Below are positions 6,928 through 14,685 of a DNA stretch of 60,438 nucleotides, in pieces. Source of the DNA: Acidimicrobiia bacterium (GTDB lineage: Bacteria; Actinomycetota; Acidimicrobiia; IMCC26256; JAMXLJ01); assembly GCA_024281095.1 (NCBI GenBank), contig JAMXLJ010000158.1, forward strand, positions 1-60,438. The letters are read 5' to 3'. Both the position numbers and the translations under genes were made by a program. Under the pieces are notes generated by a model that saw nothing but the letters and a program-made list of their open reading frames with translations, was not told the origin of the DNA and ran no database searches. Positions within the stretch are counted from its first letter, which is position 1, and the number at the start of each line of letters is the position of its first letter.

Positions 6928-8568
6928 ATGGCCTCCCTCGAGCGGCTTGCCGCGCCGGACGTTCGCACGGTCGTCAGCCGCTATCGCGACGCGCTGCGCG
7001 CACACCAGGAGGAGCTCAACCGGCTCAACGTGTACCCGGTGCCCGACGGCGACACCGGCACGAACATGGCCCTCACGCTCGAGTCGGTCACGAGCGAGGT
7101 CGGCACCGCCGAGACCATGCCCGAGGTGTGTCGCGCCATCGCGCACGGCTCGCTCATGGGCGCGCGTGGCAACTCGGGAGTGATCCTGTCCCAGATCCTG
7201 CGCGGGCTTGCCGACACGTTCTCGGCCCTCGATGCGGTCGGGCCCGACGACGTGGTCGCCGGCCTGCGCCACGCGTCGGACGCCGCGTACCAGGCGGTGA
7301 TGCATCCGGTCGAAGGCACGATCCTCACGGTGGTGCGCGAGGCGGCAGAAGCTGCGGAAGCGGCCCGGGCCGACGGCGCGACTGGCCTCGTCGACGTGCT
7401 CGACCGGTCACTGAAGGCCGCGCGCGAGTCGGTGAAGCGCACCCCTGAGTTGCTGCCGGTGTTGCGTGAGGCCGGTGTGGTCGACGCCGGAGGTCACGGG
7501 TTCACGCTGCTGCTCGCCGCGTGCCTGGAGGTCGTCGACGGCCGGCCGATTCCCGATCCCGAGGTGATCAGCACGCCGGCCGCGGTCGAGGCGCACCTGC
7601 GCGGCACCGACGTCTCGACGTTGCGATACGAGGTCATGTACCTGCTCGAGGCCGACGACGGGACCATCCCCGCCTTCAAGGACGCGTGGGACTCGATCGG
7701 CGACTCGATCGTCGTGGTCGGCGGCTCGGGCCTGTGGAACTGCCACGTGCACACCAACGACATCGGCGCCGCGATCGAAGCCGGTATCGAAGCGGGCCGC
7801 CCGTCGCGCATCCGGGTCACGGACCTGGTCGAACAAGTCGAGGAAGAGGCGTGGGTTCGGGAGCACGCGGGCGACGCCGCGTCAGCCGTCCACACCTTCG
7901 CGCCCGACGAGGCCACGACGGCTGTCGTCGCCGTCGCGGTGGGTGAAGGCGTGCGGAGGCTCTTCGGCAGCCTCGGCGTGCAGGCCGTCGTGGCCGGGGG
8001 CCAGTCGATGAACCCGTCGACCGCGCAGATCCTGGAAGCGGTCGAGGCGTGCAACGCGCACAGCGTCATCGTCCTGCCCAACAACAAGAACATCGTGCCG
8101 GTGGCCCGCCAGGTGGCGGAGCTCACGGAGCGGGAGGTCGCGGTCGTCCCCACGTCGTCGGTGGTGGAGGGCCTTGCGACGCTGGTGTGCTACGACGCGG
8201 CCGCCCCGATCGACACGAACGCGAAGTCGATGCACGAGGGGCTCGAGCGCGTCCGCTCCGGCGAAGTGACCCAGGCCGTGCGCGACGGTGCCGCGGAGTG
8301 CGGGCCGATCAAGGCGGGCGACTGGATCGGGCTGGACCGCCAAGGGATTCACGTCATCGCGAACACGCCGGCCGACGCCGCGATCGGCCTCCTCGACCGA
8401 CTCGTCGACGACGACAGCGAGCTCGTGACCGTGCTGTGCGGCGCCGATGCGGATCGCGGCGCCACGAGCCGCATCGAGGGACACCTCGCGTTCGCGCACC
8501 CGCACGTCGAGATCGAGTTCCATCAGGGGGACCAGCCGCTCTATCCGTACCTGATCGGGGTGGAGTAA
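6928..8568 (+). CDS. DAK2-domain kinase, FakA/YloV type
   Basis: A 546-residue protein with an N-terminal DAK2 (dihydroxyacetone-kinase L-type) domain: NVYPVPDGDTGTNM at about residues 33-46 holds the Mg-ATP-binding aspartates, then GARGNSGVILSQ and DAGGHGFTLLL. The middle and C-terminal region (GGQSMNPSTAQIL, VLPNNKNIV, VVPTSSVVEGLA) matches FakA, which phosphorylates fatty acids bound to FakB for phospholipid synthesis. No fakB lies nearby, so the fatty-acid role is by family only. Placement directly before recG is the usual actinobacterial and firmicute order. The start codon is set by the leaderless promoter spacing. Confidence 0.9.
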   Translation: MASLERLAAPDVRTVVSRYRDALRAHQEELNRLNVYPVPDGDTGTNMALTLESVTSEVGTAETMPEVCRAIAHGSLMGARGNSGVILSQILRGLADTFSALDAVGPDDVVAGLRHASDAAYQAVMHPVEGTILTVVREAAEAAEAARADGATGLVDVLDRSLKAARESVKRTPELLPVLREAGVVDAGGHGFTLLLAACLEVVDGRPIPDPEVISTPAAVEAHLRGTDVSTLRYEVMYLLEADDGTIPAFKDAWDSIGDSIVVVGGSGLWNCHVHTNDIGAAIEAGIEAGRPSRIRVTDLVEQVEEEAWVREHAGDAASAVHTFAPDEATTAVVAVAVGEGVRRLFGSLGVQAVVAGGQSMNPSTAQILEAVEACNAHSVIVLPNNKNIVPVARQVAELTEREVAVVPTSSVVEGLATLVCYDAAAPIDTNAKSMHEGLERVRSGEVTQAVRDGAAECGPIKAGDWIGLDRQGIHVIANTPADAAIGLLDRLVDDDSELVTVLCGADADRGATSRIEGHLAFAHPHVEIEFHQGDQPLYPYLIGVE

Positions 8569-8621
8569 CCATCGCCGGTCGCCTGTCTCCCGGCGCCGTC
8601 ACGCTTCGCGAGCTGTCCCGC

Positions 8622-10706
8622 GTGCCGCTGGCCGATCTCGGCGTGACGGAGCGTCTGCGCGAGCGGCTCTCGATGATGGAGATCGAGACCGCGCTCGATC
8701 TGCTGCAGCACTACCCCCGCCGGTACCACGACCGTACGAAGCAGGCGGAGATCGCCGAGCTGCGCGAGGGCGACGAGGCGACGGTGTTCGCGGAGGTGCG
8801 CCGCATCTCGTCGCGCCAGACGAGGAACCGCCGCCCGCTGGTGGAGGCGGTGATCTACGACGGGACGTCGCTGCTCAACGTGACGTTCTTCAACCAGCCG
8901 TGGCGGGCGAAGCAGCTGCGAGAGGGCACCGAAGCCGCGTTCTTCGGCAAGATCGACCTGTACCGCGGGAAGCGGCAGATGACCAACCCCGTCGTGGACA
9001 TCCTGGGCGGCAAAGGCGAGAACACCGCAACGGTGGTGCCGGTGTACCCCCAGTCGGGCAAGGCCGAGGTCTTCACGTGGCAGATCCGTGATGCGGTGCG
9101 CCGCGCGCTCGAGGAGTCAGGGGAGTTCGCGGAGCCGCTCCCCTCCGATCTGCGCGACGAGTTGAAGCTCCGGGAACGCACGTGGGCATACCACCAGGTC
9201 CACGAGCCCGAGAGTCTCGAGGCCGCGCGCAAAGCCCAGCGCCGGCTGCGGTTCGACGAGTTCCTGCGCATGCAGGTCGGCCTGGTGGCGCGCAAGCGCG
9301 CGCTCGAGGCGGAGCAGTCGGGGATCCGACACGTCGTCGACGGGCCGCTTGTAAAGCAGTTTCTCGACCGTCTGCCTTTCGACCTCACCGCGGATCAGCG
9401 CCGCGCGCTCGACGAGATCCGCCGCGACATGGCGTCGCCCGCGCCGATGCACCGGTTGCTGCAGGGCGACGTCGGGTCCGGCAAGACGGTGGTCGCTCTC
9501 GCGGCGATCCTCTGCGCGGTGCAGGGCGGTTACCAGGGCGCGTTGATGGCGCCGACCGAGGTGCTCGCCGAGCAGCACCACGGCGTCGTCTCGCGATTGC
9601 TCGACGGACTCACCGTGGTCGACCACGGCACGCTCACGGGTGAGCGGCCCGTGCGCGCGGCCCTGCTCACGAACCGTACGGGTGCGGCAGACCGACGGGC
9701 ACTCGCCGCCGCGCTCGCCGCGGGAGAAGTCGACGTGGTCGTCGGTACGCATGCACTGATCTACGGCGAGCTGCCGTTCGCCCGACTCGGTGTTGCGGTG
9801 ATCGACGAACAGCACCGCTTCGGAGTCGAGCAACGCGCGCTCCTCCGCGGCCTCGGTGAGGATCCCGATGTGCTCGTGATGACCGCGACGCCGATCCCGC
9901 GTACTGCGGCGATGCTCGTGTATGGCGATCTCGACAAGTCCGAGCTGCGGGAAATGCCTCCGGGACGCAGCCCGGTAATCACGACGGTCATCGGGCCGAA
10001 CCCGCTCGAGCGTGAGGCGGCCTACGAGCGCTTGCGCACCGAGGTGGCCGCCGGGCACCAGGCGTACATCGTGTGCCCGCTCGTCGAGGGCTCGGCGCGA
10101 ACGGAGGCGAAGGCCGCAACCGAGGAGCTCGAGCGGCTCGCCTCGCAGGAGCTCACCGGTCTGCGGCTCGGCTTGCTGCACGGACAGCTGAAGGCCGCGG
10201 ACAAGGAACGTGCGATGACCGCGTTCCGCGAGCGCGAGATCGACGTGCTCGTAGCCACGACGGTCATCGAGGTGGGCGTCGACGTACCGAACGCGACGGT
10301 GATGATCGTCGAGGACGCCGACCGGTTCGGCCTGTCGCAGCTCCACCAGCTCCGCGGTCGTGTAGGCCGCGGTGGCGGCGAGGCCTGGTGCTTCCTGTTC
10401 AGCGACCCGACGACTCCGGAGTCGCGCGCCCGCATGGCCGCCATGGCGGAATCGACCGACGGCTTCCTGCTCGCCGAACGCGACCTCGAGATCCGCGGCG
10501 CGGGCGAGGTGTTCGGCGAACGGCAGGCGGGGCTCGGCGACCTCAAGCTCGGACGGATCCCACGCGACGTCAAGTACGTCGAAGCAGCTCGTTCGGCGGC
10601 GGAGCGCATCCTCGACGGCGACCCGGACTTGTCACGTCACCGTCAGCTCGCCGAAGAGGTCGAGGACCTGCTCGGCGACGCGGTCGAGTTCCTCTTCAAG
10701 AGCTGA
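8622..10706 (+). CDS. recG: ATP-dependent DNA helicase RecG
   Basis: Remodels stalled replication forks and Holliday junctions. The frame contains the N-terminal wedge/OB region (DLLQHYPRRYHDRTKQAEI), Walker A GDVGSGKTVVAL, the DEQH box VIDEQHRFGVEQR, MTATPIPRT, and motif VI LHQLRGRVGRGGGEAWCFL, with the RecG tail (ERDLEIRGAGEVFGERQAG). The start is a problem: the first usual start codon after the preceding stop is GTG 8622, which cuts into the conserved N-terminal helix and has no ribosome-binding site. GGTGGAG stands 7-8 nt before an ATC at 8571 in the same frame, where a start would be expected. Length is 694 residues from 8622 or 711 from 8571. Confidence 0.93.
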   Translation: MPLADLGVTERLRERLSMMEIETALDLLQHYPRRYHDRTKQAEIAELREGDEATVFAEVRRISSRQTRNRRPLVEAVIYDGTSLLNVTFFNQPWRAKQLREGTEAAFFGKIDLYRGKRQMTNPVVDILGGKGENTATVVPVYPQSGKAEVFTWQIRDAVRRALEESGEFAEPLPSDLRDELKLRERTWAYHQVHEPESLEAARKAQRRLRFDEFLRMQVGLVARKRALEAEQSGIRHVVDGPLVKQFLDRLPFDLTADQRRALDEIRRDMASPAPMHRLLQGDVGSGKTVVALAAILCAVQGGYQGALMAPTEVLAEQHHGVVSRLLDGLTVVDHGTLTGERPVRAALLTNRTGAADRRALAAALAAGEVDVVVGTHALIYGELPFARLGVAVIDEQHRFGVEQRALLRGLGEDPDVLVMTATPIPRTAAMLVYGDLDKSELREMPPGRSPVITTVIGPNPLEREAAYERLRTEVAAGHQAYIVCPLVEGSARTEAKAATEELERLASQELTGLRLGLLHGQLKAADKERAMTAFREREIDVLVATTVIEVGVDVPNATVMIVEDADRFGLSQLHQLRGRVGRGGGEAWCFLFSDPTTPESRARMAAMAESTDGFLLAERDLEIRGAGEVFGERQAGLGDLKLGRIPRDVKYVEAARSAAERILDGDPDLSRHRQLAEEVEDLLGDAVEFLFKS

Positions 10707-10718
10707 CGCGGTCTTCTC

Positions 10719-10765
10719 TTCATGCGTGGATCCCTATCGGTGAGAGGTGCGAATCCACGCATGAA
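10719..10765 (+). repeat. 13-bp perfect inverted repeat between recG and rsmD
   Basis: TTCATGCGTGGAT (10719-10731) is the exact complement of ATCCACGCATGAA (10753-10765), with a 21-nt loop. It can form a long hairpin in RNA or serve as a dyad in DNA. There is no T-run after it, so it does not look like a standard intrinsic terminator. Confidence 0.85.
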
Positions 10766-10789
10766 CGGAACGGGCGCGACCATCGGCAG

Positions 10790-11380
10790 ATGACACGACC
10801 GAGTCGCGGGCACGGGCGCGGCCTGAGAGTCGTCGCGGGCGACGTGGGCGGTCTCCCGCTCGTTGCGCCGCGGGGCGAGCGCACCCGCCCGACGGCCGGG
10901 CGGGTGAGGGAGGCGGTGTTCGCCGCGCTCGGCGCGCCGCGCCTCGTCGGGGCCGCGGTGCTCGATGGTTATGCGGGGAGCGGCGCGCTGGCCATCGAGG
11001 CCCTCTCGCGCGGCGCCGACCACGCGATGCTCGTCGACCGTGACCCGTCCGCGGTCGACGCGATCAAGCGGAACCTGCGCAGCACCGGGCTCGCCGCTCG
11101 GGGCCGGGTGCAGCGCCGCAGCCTCACGGCGTTCCTGCGTGGCGAGCCACCCCGCGAGGCGCCATTCGACCTGGTGCTCCTCGACCCGCCGTACGACGTC
11201 GACCCGAGGGAGCTCGCGAGCGTCCTCGAGGCCTTGGCCGTGCCCGGGTGGCTCACTCCGGAAGCCGTGGTCGTCGTGGAGCAGGCCGCGGGTGCGGCAC
11301 CCCTCGTCGCGCCCGCGGGTTGGGAAGCACGCTGGGAGCGCGTCTACGGGGATACGCTCGTGCGGATTCTCGGTCCGTAA
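10790..11380 (+). CDS. rsmD: 16S rRNA (guanine(966)-N2)-methyltransferase
   Basis: A 196-residue class I SAM methyltransferase that modifies G966 of 16S rRNA. The start GLRVVAGDVGG with RTRPTAGRVREAVFAAL, the SAM loop LDGYAGSGALAIEALSRGA and the catalytic LVLLDPPYDVDP identify RsmD rather than other small-fold methyltransferases. ATG 10790 follows the inverted repeat at 10719-10765 by 24 nt. It sits between recG and coaD, the standard actinobacterial order; coaD begins 42 nt downstream. Confidence 0.95.
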   Translation: MTRPSRGHGRGLRVVAGDVGGLPLVAPRGERTRPTAGRVREAVFAALGAPRLVGAAVLDGYAGSGALAIEALSRGADHAMLVDRDPSAVDAIKRNLRSTGLAARGRVQRRSLTAFLRGEPPREAPFDLVLLDPPYDVDPRELASVLEALAVPGWLTPEAVVVVEQAAGAAPLVAPAGWEARWERVYGDTLVRILGP

Positions 11381-11422
11381 CCACCTCGCTGCCCTGGCAA
11401 CTCACCAGGAGACCGTTTCCCC

Positions 11423-11917
11423 TTGGCCATCGCGCTCTGCCCAGGATCGTTCGACCCGGTCACCAACGGCCACGTCGACATCATCGAGCGCACCGCCCGC
11501 CACTTCGACGAAGTGATCGTCGCGGTGATCCGCAACCCGCAGAAGTCGCAGTCGCTGTTCACGCTCGAGGAGCGTCAGGAGATGCTTCGCGAGGTCTGCG
11601 GCCACCTCTCGAACATCCGGATCGAGTACTTCAAGGGTCTGCTCGTCGACTTCGCGGCCGAGCACGGCGCCGATGCGATCGTGAAGGGACTCAGGGCGGT
11701 CTCCGACTTCGACTACGAGCTGCAGATGGCGCAGATGAACCAACGGCTGTCCGGTATCGACACCTTCTTCATCTCGACCAGCCCGCAATATTCCTTCCTG
11801 TCGTCCAGCCTCGTGCGTGAGGTCGCACGCTTCGGCGGCGATGTGTCGAGCATGGTGCCGGCCCTCGTCGCGAAGCGGCTCGAGGAACGGTTCGGCCGCG
11901 CGGGTGAACCGCGGTGA
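11423..11917 (+). CDS. coaD: phosphopantetheine adenylyltransferase
   Basis: Transfers AMP from ATP to 4'-phosphopantetheine to give dephospho-CoA, the fourth step of CoA synthesis. The 164-residue protein has the nucleotidyltransferase start CPGSFDPVTNGHVDII (TNGH is the catalytic HxGH-type motif), KGLRAVSDFDYELQMAQMN in the middle, and the C-terminal ISTSPQYSFLSSSLVRE. The start is TTG 11423, with CAGGAGA about 11 nt upstream. Its stop overlaps the GTG of the next gene by 4 nt. Confidence 0.96.
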   Translation: MAIALCPGSFDPVTNGHVDIIERTARHFDEVIVAVIRNPQKSQSLFTLEERQEMLREVCGHLSNIRIEYFKGLLVDFAAEHGADAIVKGLRAVSDFDYELQMAQMNQRLSGIDTFFISTSPQYSFLSSSLVREVARFGGDVSSMVPALVAKRLEERFGRAGEPR

Positions 11918-12465
11918 CTGACACCGGCGGGCACCCGCACGGAAGCGCGGTGCACGACACCGAGGCCCTGCTCCTTCGGGTCCAGGAGCTCGTCGAGAGC
12001 AGTCGTTCGATGCCGATGTCGGCGTCGGTGCTCGTGAACCGCGACGAGGTGCTGACCCTGCTCGAGGACGCGATCGCGAACCTTCCCGAGGAGCTGCGCC
12101 AGGCCCGATGGCTTTTGAAGGAGCGCGAGGAGTTCCTCGCTCAGGCGCGCAGGGAGGCCGACGACATCGTCGAGGCCGGCCGGGTGCAGGCCGAGCGGAT
12201 GGTCGAGCGCACCGAGGTTGTGCGCGAGGCGCGCCGCCGGGCCCAGGCCCTCGTCGACGACGCGGAGTCGGCGGCGCGGGCCCTGCGCCACGAGGCCGAG
12301 GACTACGTCGATCAACGGCTCGCTTCGTTCGAGGTCGTCCTCGAACGCACGATGCAGGCCGTGCAGAAGGGCCGCCAACGGCTCCAGGTCGTGGTGGAGC
12401 TGCCGGTCGAGGAGTCCGAGTCGCAGCAGGCCGAGTCGACCTTCTTCGACCAGGACCAGGGCTGA
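11914..12465 (+). CDS. DivIVA/SepIVA-like coiled-coil protein
   Basis: A 183-residue protein without signal or membrane segments. Residues about 35-60 (SASVLVNRDEVLTLLEDAIANLP) are followed by a long charged coiled coil rich in Glu, Arg and Ala to about residue 150 (EEFLAQARREADDIVEAG, RHEAEDYVDQRLA). This is the layout of the mycobacterial septation protein SepIVA, which also lies next to a YceD-family gene and rnc, so a role in cell-envelope or division organisation is likely by family and context. The GTG start overlaps the coaD stop (GTGA). Confidence 0.75.
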   Translation: MTDTGGHPHGSAVHDTEALLLRVQELVESSRSMPMSASVLVNRDEVLTLLEDAIANLPEELRQARWLLKEREEFLAQARREADDIVEAGRVQAERMVERTEVVREARRRAQALVDDAESAARALRHEAEDYVDQRLASFEVVLERTMQAVQKGRQRLQVVVELPVEESESQQAESTFFDQDQG

Positions 12466-12530
12466 CGACCACCCGGCTCCCGCCGCCCGAATCCGCGGTT
12501 GGAAGAAGCTGGAAATCGGCTCCCACCTGC

Positions 12531-12536
12531 TACGAT
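12531..12536 (+). promoter_or_regulatory. candidate -10 element before the YceD gene
   Basis: TACGAT lies within the 158-nt gap between the coiled-coil gene and the YceD-family gene, giving a leader of about 80 nt. There is no clear -35 element. The rest of the gap shows no other feature. Confidence 0.35.
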
Positions 12537-12623
12537 GTACCCGGCCTCGTCCCACTCGGCGGCGCACTCGTCGCCGACGAGCCCACGCCGTCCACCCTGT
12601 CCTGCCTACGCTGGCCGCACGTC

Positions 12624-13121
12624 ATGACCCCATTCCGCACCAACGTCGCCGACCTCCTCCACCGACCCGGATCGCGCCGCGCCCTGCGCCTCGAGGCGCC
12701 GCTACCCGGCCTCGCCGTCACCGGTTCGGCGGTTCCCGATGACGCGCCCGTCGCGATCGACGTGCTGCTCGAACGCGTGCCGGAAGGGATCGTCGTGCGG
12801 GGCGTCGTGCGGGCCCCGTGGGACGGTCCGTGCAGCCGGTGCCTGCGACCCGTGACCGGTGTGGTCGAATCGCAGCTGCAGGAGCTGTTCGAGACGGAGC
12901 CGCTCGAAGGCGAGACGTACCCGCTCGCGCACGATCACGTGGACCTCGCGCTGCCGATGCGTGACGCGGTGCTGCTGGAGCTCCCGATCGCGCCGCTGTG
13001 TCGCGACGACTGCGCGGGGCTCTGCCCGGTGTGCGGACGCGACCGCAACGACGACCCCTGCTCGTGTGAGCAGACGACGCCCGATCCGCGCTGGGCGGCG
13101 CTCTCGCAACTCGAGCTCTGA
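12624..13121 (+). CDS. YceD/DUF177-family protein
   Basis: A 165-residue protein of the YceD (DUF177) family, which is almost always encoded just before rpmF (L32) and is implicated in 23S rRNA accumulation. Recognisable parts are the N-terminal FRTNVADLLHRPG, VRGVVRAPWDGPCSRCLRPV in the middle, and the cysteine-rich end CRDDCAGLCPVCGRDRNDDPCSC followed by DPRWAALSQL. The cysteine pairs suggest a metal site. ATG 12624 is the only good start; the L32 gene follows after 21 nt. Confidence 0.9.
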   Translation: MTPFRTNVADLLHRPGSRRALRLEAPLPGLAVTGSAVPDDAPVAIDVLLERVPEGIVVRGVVRAPWDGPCSRCLRPVTGVVESQLQELFETEPLEGETYPLAHDHVDLALPMRDAVLLELPIAPLCRDDCAGLCPVCGRDRNDDPCSCEQTTPDPRWAALSQLEL

Positions 13122-13142
13122 GCGAGACCACCCGGAGGAGAC

Positions 13143-13322
13143 ATGGCCGTTCCCAAGCGCAAGACGCCGCGAAGCAAGACGAGGTCGCGGCGGGCCGCAA
13201 ACTGGCGCCTCGACGCGCCGCCGCGTTCGCTGTGCCCGAACTGCGGCGCCGCCAAGCTCCCGCACACCGTATGCGGCAACTGCGGCTGGTACCGAGGCCG
13301 CCAGGTCCTCGAGGTCCGGTAG
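13143..13322 (+). CDS. rpmF: 50S ribosomal protein L32
   Basis: A 59-residue L32 beginning AVPKRKTPRSKTRSRRA, with a zinc ribbon: CPNCG at residues 31-35 and CGNCGWYRGRQV near 44. A strong GGAGGAG sits 2 nt before ATG 13143. Placed between the YceD gene and plsX, as in most bacteria. Confidence 0.97.
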   Translation: MAVPKRKTPRSKTRSRRAANWRLDAPPRSLCPNCGAAKLPHTVCGNCGWYRGRQVLEVR

Positions 13323-13400
13323 CGGATGCGGTGGCGCCGTGAGCGAGGGCCCGGGAACCGCCCCCAGCCCGCGGCGCGGCGCGGTGGGGCGCACTAGGCC

Positions 13401-14396
13401 ATGACACGAATCCGGATCGCGGTCGACGCCATGGGGGGTGACCGCGCTCCGGACGAGATCGTCGCCGGCGCGCTCCAGGCCGTCGACGAGGTCGGCGTCG
13501 ACATCGTGCTCGTGGGTCCGGACGCCACCCTTCGCGCCTTGCTCCCCGAAGGCGAGCCACCGGCGGGTGTCACGATCGTCGATGCGCCGGACGTCATCGG
13601 CATGCATGACGACGCGGCCGCGTCCGTTCGCACACGCGCCGAGTCGTCGATCGTGCGGTCTGCCGAGATCGTGCGCGACGGCAGGGCAGACGTCATGGTC
13701 GGCGCGGGGAACACGGGCGCCACGATGGCGGCCGCGCTCCTGCGCATGGGACGCATCCGCGGCATCGCCCGTCCCGCGATCGCGGTGCCGATTCCACGGC
13801 CCGGCGGTGTGCCGCAGCTGCTCGTCGACGGCGGCGCCACGGTCGACTGCTCACCGGAGTGGCTGGTGCAGTTCGCGGCGATGGGCCGCGCCTACGCGCG
13901 TGTGCGCCTCGGCATCGACGACCCGTCGATCGGCCTCCTGTCGAACGGCGAGGAGCCGGGCAAGGGCGACGATTTGCGCAAGCAGACGTTCGCGTTGCTC
14001 AAGGGCACACCCGGCTTCGTCGGCAACGTGGAAGGCCGCGAGCTCATGTCGGCCTGGCCCGACGTGATCGTCACCGACGGCTTCACGGGCAACGTCGCGC
14101 TGAAGTCGTTGGAAGGGGCGGTGCGCCGGGTCGCCGATCTCGTGTTCGGCGTGCTCGGCCGCGACGAGCTCGAGGACGCGGCTCGGGTCGTCGCCCCGGC
14201 GTTGCTCGAGGTGGCCGGGGACCTCGATCCCGACAACACCGGCGGCGCGCTGTTGCTCGGCGTGAACGGCGTCTGCGTGATCTCACACGGCTCCTCGTCG
14301 GCGCGGGCGGTCGTGAACGCGGTGCGCCTCGGCCGCGACTGCGCCGCCGCGGGCATCGTCGATCGGTTGAAGGAGTCCATCGGGCGTGCCGGCTGA
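13401..14396 (+). CDS. plsX: phosphate acyltransferase PlsX
   Basis: Makes acyl-phosphate from acyl-ACP, the substrate for the PlsY step of phospholipid synthesis. The 331-residue protein has the N-terminal RIAVDAMGGDRAPDEIVAGA, GAGNTGATMAAALLRMGRI, GVPQLLVDGGA, LLSNGEEPGKGDDLRKQ and the C-terminal GVNGVCVISHGSSSARAV. It ends 11 nt inside the following acyl-carrier-protein-like gene. The 78-nt GC-rich gap from rpmF shows no clear promoter. Confidence 0.96.
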   Translation: MTRIRIAVDAMGGDRAPDEIVAGALQAVDEVGVDIVLVGPDATLRALLPEGEPPAGVTIVDAPDVIGMHDDAAASVRTRAESSIVRSAEIVRDGRADVMVGAGNTGATMAAALLRMGRIRGIARPAIAVPIPRPGGVPQLLVDGGATVDCSPEWLVQFAAMGRAYARVRLGIDDPSIGLLSNGEEPGKGDDLRKQTFALLKGTPGFVGNVEGRELMSAWPDVIVTDGFTGNVALKSLEGAVRRVADLVFGVLGRDELEDAARVVAPALLEVAGDLDPDNTGGALLLGVNGVCVISHGSSSARAVVNAVRLGRDCAAAGIVDRLKESIGRAG

Positions 14397-14685
14397 GACT
14401 CATGTCGCCCGGGATCCGGCCGATCCTTCCGAGGTGTTCCGGATCGTGCGGAGCCATCTCGCCGAGATCCTCGAGGTCGACGATGACGAGGTGTCGCTCG
14501 ACGCGTCCGTGGTCGACGACCTGCACGCCGACGACCCCGCGATCCTCGAGCTCGTCGCGGCGATCGAGGACGACTTCGGTGAGCGCACGGTCGGATTCTC
14601 GATCGACGACGACGACCTCGCCGACCTGCACACCGTGCGCGACTACGTGGACTACGTCGTCGAGCGCCTGCGGAGCGTCGGATGA
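14386..14685 (+). CDS. acyl carrier protein homologue lacking the phosphopantetheine serine
   Basis: A 99-residue protein whose core (VRSHLAEILEVDDDEVSLDASVVDDLH, then ILELVAAIEDDFGE and a final helix YVDYVVERLR) is clearly an acyl carrier protein. The modification motif, normally DSL, reads ADDPAILEL here, so the serine that accepts 4'-phosphopantetheine is aspartate and the next leucine is proline. It therefore cannot carry acyl groups in the usual way. It occupies the normal acpP place between plsX and rnc, with a GTG start overlapping plsX by 11 nt and an ATGA overlap with rnc. It may be a binding or regulatory relic. Confidence 0.85.
   Translation: MPAETHVARDPADPSEVFRIVRSHLAEILEVDDDEVSLDASVVDDLHADDPAILELVAAIEDDFGERTVGFSIDDDDLADLHTVRDYVDYVVERLRSVG

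Noticed and set aside
10740-10765. GGTGCGAATCCACGC resembles the T-arm of a tRNA
   Set aside because: No acceptor, D or anticodon arms can be drawn around it, and the stretch is fully explained by the 13-bp inverted repeat.
13323-13400. Possible extra gene or promoter between rpmF and plsX
   Set aside because: The gap is 78 nt of GC-rich sequence with TAGGCC near the end but no full -10 match and no coding frame.
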